DNA from: an uncultured Chloroflexota bacterium | GTDB taxonomy: Bacteria; Chloroflexota; Limnocylindria; Limnocylindrales; Limnocylindraceae | Direction of reading: 5' to 3' | NCBI GenBank assembly: GCA_937864085.1 | Contig: CALMIH010000055.1 | Location: 1 to 11,214, forward strand | DNA length: 11,214 nucleotides | In this document: piece by piece, positions 5,923 through 11,214 of the stretch | Numbering within the stretch: position 1 is the first letter of the stretch | How the letters are laid out: every line of letters starts with the position of its first letter | Notes under the pieces: model-generated | Told to the model about the DNA's origin: nothing | The model's input: the letters and a program-made list of their open reading frames with translations, nothing else | The model's database searches: none | Program-made: the position numbers and the translations under genes

Positions 5923-6627
5923 ATGGCAAAGCACGGCAAGCGTTATATCGAAGCGGCGAAGATGGTTGATCCCGAGAAGGAGTACGCACCCCTTGAGGCT
6001 GCGGCGCTCGTGAAGAAGACCGCCACCACAAAGTTTGATCAGACCGTTGAGGTGCATATTCGCCTCGGCGTTGACCCGCGCCAGTCGGAAGAGGCGGTGC
6101 GCGGCACCGTGGGCCTGCCGCACGGCACTGGGAAGCGCGTCCGCATCGCCGTCTTCGCCCAAGGCGAGAAGGCGCTGGAGGCGACCAAGGCTGGCGCCGA
6201 TGAGGTTGGCGCCGCCGACCTCGTTGCCAAGATTGATGGTGGCTGGCTCGACTTTGACGTTGCCATCTCCACGCCAGACCTGATGGGTCAGGTCGGTAAG
6301 CTCGGTAAGGTGCTCGGCCGCAAGGGCCTGATGCCGAACCCGAAGGCGGGGACGATCACGATGGACCTCGCCCGCACGATCAGCGAGTTGAAGTCTGGAC
6401 GCGTGGAGTTCAAGCTCGACAAGTCGGCGATCATCCACCTCGGCTTCGCCAAGGCGAGCTTCACTGAGGAGCAGATCATCGGCAACCTGAGCGCTCTGCT
6501 CGAGGCGATCAGTCGAGCCAAGCCGACCGGCCTCAAGGGGACCTACATCAAGGGGGTCAGCATCTCAGCCAGCATGGGGCCAGGGATTGCGATCGACGTC
6601 CCAGCACTTCTCGCCGTGGCGAGCTAG
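5923..6627 (+). CDS. rplA: 50S ribosomal protein L1
   Basis: uL1 forms the mobile L1 stalk that helps release E-site tRNA. In several bacteria it also represses translation of its own L11-L1 mRNA. The 234-aa protein has the typical start MAKHGKRYIEAAKMVD and the hallmark GKLGKVLGRKGLMPNPKAGT (about residues 125-144), and ends in a short hydrophobic tail. AAGGAGGA (5909-5916) precedes the ATG by 6 nt and is the strongest ribosome-binding site in the cluster. It is 61 nt downstream of rplK. The stop TAG is followed by a 320-nt structured spacer before rplJ. Confidence 0.99.
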   Translation: MAKHGKRYIEAAKMVDPEKEYAPLEAAALVKKTATTKFDQTVEVHIRLGVDPRQSEEAVRGTVGLPHGTGKRVRIAVFAQGEKALEATKAGADEVGAADLVAKIDGGWLDFDVAISTPDLMGQVGKLGKVLGRKGLMPNPKAGTITMDLARTISELKSGRVEFKLDKSAIIHLGFAKASFTEEQIIGNLSALLEAISRAKPTGLKGTYIKGVSISASMGPGIAIDVPALLAVAS

Positions 6628-6947
6628 CCAACTGGCGGGTTTCCCCGACGCAGGGTAGACTCCGCCTCCGCGCCGATCAGGTTGATCGGCCGAGCATTGC
6701 GCCCTGGTGGAGACGCCAGGGAGATGAACTACGACGGATCGCCGAAGAGAGCGTGTGATCCCAGCCTCACGGTTGGGAACTTAAGTCGCCTCACGGACAG
6801 TCGAGTGATCGACTGGACGAGGGGAGGGCACGCAGAGGCAGGGAACCTAGCGCGTGGAGCGCGGCCCCCTGTGACGCGGACCGTTGCAGGGGTGCCAGCA
6901 GCACCCGCCGAGGCGCACCGGCCTGTGCGCCCAAGCTAGGAGGAACC
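6628..6947 (+). promoter_or_regulatory. rplJ leader RNA (candidate ribosomal protein L10 leader) with serial hairpins
   Basis: This is the only non-coding stretch over 300 nt in the window. I see stems at 6672-6679/6683-6690 (GCCGATCA/TGATCGGC), 6702-6709/6714-6721 (8 bp, GAGA tetraloop), 6759-6766/6771-6778 and 6798-6804/6809-6815 (7 bp, GTGA tetraloop). Further stems are 6866-6876/6882-6892 (11 bp), 6890-6895/6901-6906 (GGGTGC/GCACCC) and 6912-6918/6925-6931 (GGCGCAC/GTGCGCC). The stretch around 6887-6911, with GGGTGC...GCACCC then GCCGAGG, resembles the core of known L10 leaders, where the L10-L12 complex binds mRNA and represses rplJL. The 11-bp stem and the GGGTGC stem share bases 6890-6892, so they exclude each other. 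The last stem ends 6 nt before the Shine-Dalgarno AGGAGG (6938-6943). Assignment rests on position and partial motif memory; no covariance search was run. Confidence 0.65.
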
Positions 6948-7475
6948 GTGCCAACGCAGAAGAAGCGCGACACGATCGACACGCTCCGAACGGAGTTGTC
7001 GGGCAGCCGCGGGCTGATCCTCTCGTCCTACCGTGGACTGACGGTCTCGGAGTTCGCCGCGATCCGCACAGTGCTACGGGCGCAGGGGATCACGTATCGA
7101 GTGGTGAAGAACCGCCTGATGCGCGTCGCTGCAACAGAGGTCGGTAACACGACGCTCCCGGACCTTTTGAAGGGCCCTACGGCGATCGCGTTCGGATCTG
7201 GTGACGAGGCGGTACTGGCGAAGACGGTCTTGGGCGCCCTTAAGGCGTACCCGGCCGTAGAGATCCGTGGAGCGGTGCTCGGTGAGGCGATCCTCAACCT
7301 GTCACAGCTCACGGCGCTCTCGAAGCTCCCGACACGCGAAGTGCTCCTTGCCAAGGTGGCAGGCGCCTTCCAGGCACCAGTACAGAAGCTGGCCTTCCTC
7401 TTTGCAGCACCGCTGCAGAAGGCGGCCTATGCCCTGGGTGGGCTGAAGAGCAAGCGCGAGGCCGAGGCGGCCTGA
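6948..7475 (+). CDS. rplJ: 50S ribosomal protein L10
   Basis: uL10 anchors L7/L12 dimers to the ribosome and, as the L10-L12 complex, is the usual autogenous repressor of its own operon. The 175-aa protein shows the N-terminal rRNA-binding domain with GLILSSYRGLTVSEF and the motif YRVVKNRLMRVA. A central domain contains LLKGPTAIAFG and LPTREVLLAKVAG. A C-terminal helix (about 143-175) that carries the L12 dimers contains FLFAAPLQKAAYALGGLK. The start is GTG, 4 nt after AGGAGG (6938-6943). The long structured leader is the expected control element, and rplL follows 60 nt downstream. Confidence 0.98.
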   Translation: MPTQKKRDTIDTLRTELSGSRGLILSSYRGLTVSEFAAIRTVLRAQGITYRVVKNRLMRVAATEVGNTTLPDLLKGPTAIAFGSGDEAVLAKTVLGALKAYPAVEIRGAVLGEAILNLSQLTALSKLPTREVLLAKVAGAFQAPVQKLAFLFAAPLQKAAYALGGLKSKREAEAA

Positions 7476-7506
7476 TCCCGCCCATTTGGGCTCAAGTAGT
7501 CATTGA

Positions 7507-7522
7507 TCAGCCGTACGGCTGA
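7507..7522. repeat. 16-bp perfect palindrome in the rplJ-rplL spacer
   Basis: TCAGCCGTACGGCTGA reads the same on both strands. In RNA it can form a 6-bp stem with a GTAC loop, ending just before the rplL Shine-Dalgarno AAGGAG (7524-7529). A weaker hairpin, GCCC-ATTT-GGGC (7480-7491), precedes it. It may tune rplL translation, which must exceed rplJ because L12 is present in several copies per ribosome; that role is an inference. Confidence 0.6.
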
Positions 7523-7535
7523 AAAGGAGAGAGAA

Positions 7536-7922
7536 ATGTCGAAGCTCACAACCGACCAGTTGCTTGAAGCGGTCAGCGAGATGACCGTCCTTGAGCTCTC
7601 AGAGTTCGTCAAGGCGTTTGAGGAGAAGTTCGGCGTCACCGCCGCCGCTCCAGTCGCCGTGGCGGCAGCCCCAGCAGCCGGCGGCGCAGCCGCGGGTGAT
7701 GCTGCAGGCAGCGACTCCGTCAGCGCGATCCTTTCAGAGGTTGGCGCCAACAAGATCCAGGTGATCAAGGTGGTGCGCGAGCTCACCGGCCTCGGCCTCA
7801 AGGAGGCGAAGGACCTCGTTGACGCCGCTCCAAAGGCGGTCAAGGAGGGGATCACCAAGGCTGAGGGCGAGAAGATCGTCGCAGCCCTCGCCGAGGCGGG
7901 TGCCAAGGTCGAGCTCAAGTAA
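7536..7922 (+). CDS. rplL: 50S ribosomal protein L7/L12
   Basis: bL12 is the multicopy stalk protein that recruits and activates translational GTPases. The 128-aa protein has the dimerising N-terminal domain (1-33, SKLTTDQLLEAVSEMTVLEL), an Ala/Gly/Pro-rich hinge (34-58) and the globular C-terminal domain (59-128). The latter contains KIQVIKVVRELTGLGLKEAK, followed by LVDAAPKAVKEG, the factor-binding surface. ATG 7536 was chosen because AAGGAG (7524-7529) lies 6 nt upstream and MSKLT is the normal N-terminus. An 11-codon longer frame starting at 7503 would run through the Shine-Dalgarno and palindrome. The last codons and stop are duplicated in tandem downstream. Confidence 0.98.
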   Translation: MSKLTTDQLLEAVSEMTVLELSEFVKAFEEKFGVTAAAPVAVAAAPAAGGAAAGDAAGSDSVSAILSEVGANKIQVIKVVRELTGLGLKEAKDLVDAAPKAVKEGITKAEGEKIVAALAEAGAKVELK

Positions 7923-7944
7923 GCGCGATTAAGTACGCGCGATT
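7917..7944 (+). repeat. 14-bp tandem near-duplication over the rplL stop codon
   Basis: AAGTAAGCGCGATT (7917-7930) is directly followed by AAGTACGCGCGATT (7931-7944), 13 of 14 bases identical. The first copy carries the terminal Lys codon and stop (AAG TAA). The second copy has TAC in place of TAA and lies outside the gene. Confidence 0.85.
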
Positions 7945-7964
7945 CTGTAACAATCGCTGCTGGG

Positions 7965-8002
7965 GCCCCTCTCACCCCGCCCTTGGGCGGGTGGGGAGGG
8001 GC
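7965..8002 (+). terminator. GC-rich hairpin between rplL and rpoB, probable attenuator
   Basis: The arms 7965-7981 and 7986-8002 form a stem of about 16 bp. CTTG is the loop, and one base bulges on each side (a C near 7975 and a G near 7996). The stem is nearly all G-C. It is followed by CTTCTGCC, only a weak T tract, so read-through is expected. E. coli has a partial terminator and RNase III site in the same spacer that sets the ratio of L12 to RNA polymerase, and the position here suggests the same role. Confidence 0.6.
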
Positions 8003-8029
8003 TTCTGCCTCCCCGCGGGAACTTACCTC

Positions 8030-8071
8030 TTGACCTTTCGCTTGCCAAGGTATAGGGAATTAGGCTAGGAT
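8030..8071 (+). promoter_or_regulatory. Candidate rpoB promoter region with two overlapping -35/-10 pairs
   Basis: After the attenuator the sequence becomes A/T-richer. TTGACC (8030-8035) pairs with TATAGG (8051-8056) at a 15-nt spacing. TTGCCA (8042-8047) pairs with TAGGAT (8066-8071) at 18 nt. Each -35 matches consensus at 5/6 and each -10 at 4/6. Neither spacing is ideal, so which one works, if either, is open. The region ends 45 nt before the rpoB start. Confidence 0.45.
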
Positions 8072-8115
8072 CATCTTTCGCTCGATCGCGACCATATTGC
8101 CGAAGGAGCTGCCGC

Positions 8116-11100
8116 ATGCCTTCTCGCACCAACCGCGCGACCGGAAACCGAAAGTTCTACTCACGCATTCCAGAGATCCTGGAGATCCCAAACCTTATCG
8201 ACCTTCAGACCACGTCATTTGCCGCGTTTGTCGGCCCTGAGTGGATCCCTGGCGCGACACCGCTGCCGAAGGGGACCAAGACCTTCCTCGCAGAACTGCT
8301 TGAGGAGATCAGCCCGATCCGCGACTTCACTGGGAAGCGACTTGAACTCTCCTTCCTTGATTACGAGTTCAAGGATGCGAAGGTCAGCGAAGAGGATGCG
8401 CGCGCCAAGGATGCAACGTACGCGCGACCACTGATGGTCACCGCAGAGTTGAAGGTTCTTGAGACGGGCGAGATTCGCAGCCAGCAGATCTACATGGGCG
8501 ACTTCCCATGGATGACGAGCCAGGGAACCTTCATCATCAATGGTGCTGAGCGCGTTGTTGTTTCGCAGCTCGTGCGTTCACCTGGCGTCTTCTACACTGA
8601 CACGATTGATCCAGTATCTGGTCGCGCCCTCTGGTCGGCGAAGGTCATTCCGAATCGCGGCGCATGGCTCGAGTTCGAGACGAGCGGGAAGGATCAGCTT
8701 TACGTCAAGGTTGACCGAAAGCGCAAGCTCCCTGCCACATCGCTGTTGCGCGCCGTTGGCTACGAGACGAACGACGAGATTGCTGGACTCTTCTCGCGCA
8801 TGCCGAGCAACCCAGAGCATCCTTACGTCGCTAACACGCTAGAGAAGGACACCACCGCAACGCGCAGCGAGGCGCTTGTTGAAGTGTACAAGAGACTCCG
8901 CCCGGGCGATCCACCCACCGGCGACAACGCCCGCTCACTCGTAGAGAACCTCTTCTTTAACGCGCGCCGCTACGACCTTGGTCGCGTCGGCCGCTACAAG
9001 TTCACGCAGCGCCTCAAGGAGACGGCTGGCCTGATGAACCTTGAGCTTCCGGGCGACGCAACACGCACCCTGACGCGCGAAGATCTCGCCGCGATCGTTG
9101 GCCACCTCATCATCGCCAACGAGGGCGGTGCGCATCGCGACGTCACCGACCACCTCGGCAACCGCCGCGTGCGCGCAAACGGCGAGCTGATCCAGAACGC
9201 CTTCCGTGTCGGCCTCCTGCGCATGGAGCGCGTGATCAAGGAGCGCATGACCATTCAGGAAGACGACAAGGCAACACCGAGCGCGCTCGTCAACGTGCGA
9301 CCAGTCGTTGCTTCAATGAAGGAGTTCTTCGGCGGCTCGCAGTTGAGCCAGTTCATGGATCAGACGAACCCACTCGCCGAACTCACCAGCAAGCGCCGCC
9401 TCTCCGCCCTCGGGCCAGGCGGCCTCTCCCGCGAGCGCGCCGGCTTCGACGTTCGCGACGTGCATCACAGCCACTACGGTCGCATCTGCCCGATTGAAAC
9501 TCCAGAAGGTCCGAACATCGGACTCATCGGTTCGCTGGCAACCTTCGGTCGGGTCAACAACCTCGGCTTCATTGAAACGCCATACCGCCGCGTGAAGGAG
9601 GGTCGCGTCACCACTGAGGTGGTCTACCTCCCAGCGGACGAAGAGGAGCGCTTCGCGATCGCCCAGGCGAACGCCGAGATTGACGAGAGTTCGCACCTGA
9701 TCGGCGAGCGCATCTACTGCCGCAAGGGCGAAGGCTTTGAGCTCGTTGAGCCATCAAAGGTGGAGTTCATGGACGTCTCGCCGAAGCAGGTCGTCTCCGT
9801 AGCTACCGCGCTCATTCCGTTCCTTGAGCATGACGACGCGAACCGCGCGCTGATGGGTTCCAACATGATGCGTCAGGCGGTGCCGCTCCTTGAGCCGCAC
9901 GCCCCAGTCGTTGGCACTGGCGTTGAGGGTCGCGCGGCGCGCGACTCCGGCCAGGTCGTCATCGCACGACGCGCCGGCGTGGTCACCTCCGTTGCCGCAG
10001 ATCTGATCGTGGTCGAGCCAGATGAGGCAGCCAATAAGAAGGATCTCGATCGCTACGTCCTGCTGAAGTTCGTTCGCTCGAACCAGGGGACCTGCCTCAA
10101 CCACCGCCCATCCGTTGCGGTGGGCGACCGCGTCACACCTGGCCAGGTGATCGCCGACTCCATGTCCACCGATCAGGGCGAGCTCGCGCTCGGTCAGAAC
10201 GTGGTCGTGGCCTACATGTCGTGGGAGGGCTACAACTACGAAGACGCGATCATCATCAGTGAGCGACTCGTTCGCGAGGATGTCTTCACCTCCGTCCATA
10301 TTGAGAAGCACGAGACCGAGGCGCGCGACACGAAGCTCGGACCTGAAGAGATCACGCGTGACATCGCCAACGTTCCAGAAGAGCTGCTCGCGAACCTTGA
10401 CGAGAAGGGTGTGATCTACGTTGGCGCCGCGGTGCGCCCAGGCGACATCCTCGTAGGGAAGATCACGCCGAAGGGCGAGACGGAAGTGACGGCAGAAGAG
10501 CGACTCTTGCGCGCAATCTTCGGTGAGAAGGCGCGCGAAGTGAAGGACTCATCGCTGCGACTCCCACACGGCGAGCGCGGCACCGTAGTAGAGGTGCGCG
10601 AGTTCCTCCGCGAAGATGCCGACCTCTCCGCTGGTGTGAACCAGTTGGTGCGCGTCTCTGTTGCTCAGAAGCGAAAGATCTCTGTGGGCGACAAGATGGC
10701 CGGCCGACACGGCAACAAGGGCGTCGTCTCACGCATCCTCCCTGTTGAGGACATGCCGTACCTCCCAGACGGCACCCCAGTTGATGTCATCTTGAATCCG
10801 CTCGGCGTGCCGAGCCGCATGAACATCGGCCAGCTCCTTGAGACGCACCTCGGATGGGCGCTCGCCAAGCAGGGGCTGAAGGGGGCCACACCAGTCTTCG
10901 ACGGCGCAACGGAAGAGAAGATCATCGCCGAGCTCGAGGCGGCCGGCCTCCCAGTCGACGGGAAGATCACGCTGCGCGACGGGAAGAGCGGCAAGGAGTT
11001 CGACCGACCGATCACCGTTGGTGTGACCTACATGTTGAAGCTGCACCACCTTGTTGAAGATAAGATCCACGCGCGCTCAACCGGGCCATACAGCCTCATC

Positions 11101-11214
11101 ACCCAGCAGCCGCTCGGTGGAAAGGCGCAGTTCGGCGGACAGCGATTCGGCGAGATGGAGGTCTGGGCGTTGCAGGCGTACGGCGCCGCAAACATTCTCC
11201 AGGAGATCCTCACC
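8116..11214 (+). CDS. rpoB: DNA-directed RNA polymerase subunit beta (partial, runs off the 3' end)
   Basis: The frame is open for 1033 codons to the window edge and lacks only the C-terminal part (the family usually has about 1100-1350 aa). It starts MPSRTNRATGNRKFYSRI, with AAGGAG (8103-8108) 7 nt before the ATG. The rifampicin cluster is GGSQLSQFMDQTNPL from residue 406. The catalytic region contains GYNYED (705-710), and K860/K868 in KISVGDKMAGRHGNKG match the E. coli lysines 1065/1073 near the active site. The end of the window is in the LHHLVEDKIHARSTGPYS and GQRFGEMEVWAL region. S425 stands where E. coli has His526, a rifampicin contact. D415 and S430 match the sensitive-type Asp516 and Ser531. 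Upstream lie the attenuator and a candidate promoter; rpoC is expected next, outside the window. Confidence 0.99.
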   Translation, partial: MPSRTNRATGNRKFYSRIPEILEIPNLIDLQTTSFAAFVGPEWIPGATPLPKGTKTFLAELLEEISPIRDFTGKRLELSFLDYEFKDAKVSEEDARAKDATYARPLMVTAELKVLETGEIRSQQIYMGDFPWMTSQGTFIINGAERVVVSQLVRSPGVFYTDTIDPVSGRALWSAKVIPNRGAWLEFETSGKDQLYVKVDRKRKLPATSLLRAVGYETNDEIAGLFSRMPSNPEHPYVANTLEKDTTATRSEALVEVYKRLRPGDPPTGDNARSLVENLFFNARRYDLGRVGRYKFTQRLKETAGLMNLELPGDATRTLTREDLAAIVGHLIIANEGGAHRDVTDHLGNRRVRANGELIQNAFRVGLLRMERVIKERMTIQEDDKATPSALVNVRPVVASMKEFFGGSQLSQFMDQTNPLAELTSKRRLSALGPGGLSRERAGFDVRDVHHSHYGRICPIETPEGPNIGLIGSLATFGRVNNLGFIETPYRRVKEGRVTTEVVYLPADEEERFAIAQANAEIDESSHLIGERIYCRKGEGFELVEPSKVEFMDVSPKQVVSVATALIPFLEHDDANRALMGSNMMRQAVPLLEPHAPVVGTGVEGRAARDSGQVVIARRAGVVTSVAADLIVVEPDEAANKKDLDRYVLLKFVRSNQGTCLNHRPSVAVGDRVTPGQVIADSMSTDQGELALGQNVVVAYMSWEGYNYEDAIIISERLVREDVFTSVHIEKHETEARDTKLGPEEITRDIANVPEELLANLDEKGVIYVGAAVRPGDILVGKITPKGETEVTAEERLLRAIFGEKAREVKDSSLRLPHGERGTVVEVREFLREDADLSAGVNQLVRVSVAQKRKISVGDKMAGRHGNKGVVSRILPVEDMPYLPDGTPVDVILNPLGVPSRMNIGQLLETHLGWALAKQGLKGATPVFDGATEEKIIAELEAAGLPVDGKITLRDGKSGKEFDRPITVGVTYMLKLHHLVEDKIHARSTGPYSLITQQPLGGKAQFGGQRFGEMEVWALQAYGAANILQEILT

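Noticed and set aside
6656..6661. TAGACT as a -10 element for a separate rplJ promoter
   Set aside because: No acceptable -35 element is found 16-18 nt upstream (the bases there read TGGCGG).
6682..6939. 85-codon open frame within the rplA-rplJ spacer
   Set aside because: It has no convincing ribosome-binding site or recognisable protein motif, and it covers a series of strong RNA hairpins expected of the rplJ leader.
1..11214. Mobile element, CRISPR array, prophage or novel defence system
   Set aside because: All sequence is accounted for by conserved housekeeping genes in a canonical order; no transposase, integrase, spaced repeat array or atypical gene was seen.

Overview
The window is an ordinary but very complete bacterial information-processing locus, about 11.2 kb long, with every gene on the + strand. 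It starts inside the 3' end of ispF and stops inside rpoB. The DNA is GC-rich. GTG starts are used for cysS, secE, nusG and rplJ, and all four tRNAs encode their CCA ends. The gene order, the EF-Tu switch region (ITISISHVEYET) and the L11 N-terminus (PPVGTALGPHG) suggest Chloroflexota or a related high-GC, deep-branching lineage. That placement is an inference of modest confidence, because no phylogeny could be run.

Region 1 (1-2633) is a tightly packed operon. It holds the C-terminus of IspF (isoprenoid synthesis), CysRS (cysS) and an RlmB-type 23S rRNA 2'-O-methyltransferase. The ispF-cysS gap is 1 nt, and the cysS stop and rlmB start overlap as TAATG. Region 2 (about 2668-4556) opens with a good sigma70-type promoter (TTGACC-17-TATGCT). 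It continues with tRNA-Thr(TGT), tRNA-Tyr(GTA), tRNA-Thr(GGT), tuf, rpmG and tRNA-Trp(CCA). This is the E. coli thrU-tyrU-glyT-thrT-tufB arrangement without the glycine tRNA, with rpmG and tRNA-Trp following tuf. Region 3 (4610-7922) is secE-nusG-rplK-rplA, a 320-nt structured leader of L10-leader type, and rplJ-rplL. Region 4 (7923-11214) is a GC-rich attenuator-like hairpin, candidate promoter elements, and the first 1033 codons of rpoB.

The genes serve translation elongation (EF-Tu, the L11/L1/L10/L12 stalk proteins, L33, CysRS, tRNAs), rRNA modification (RlmB), transcription (NusG, RNA polymerase beta) and protein export (SecE). Non-coding control appears mainly at three points: the tRNA-tuf promoter, the rplJ leader with mutually exclusive hairpins, and the rplL-rpoB attenuator/promoter.

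I found no mobile element, CRISPR array or new defence or biosynthetic system. The points most worth a second look are a serine at the rifampicin-critical position equivalent to E. coli RpoB His526, the alternative structures in the rplJ leader, and three short tandem near-duplications at gene boundaries.
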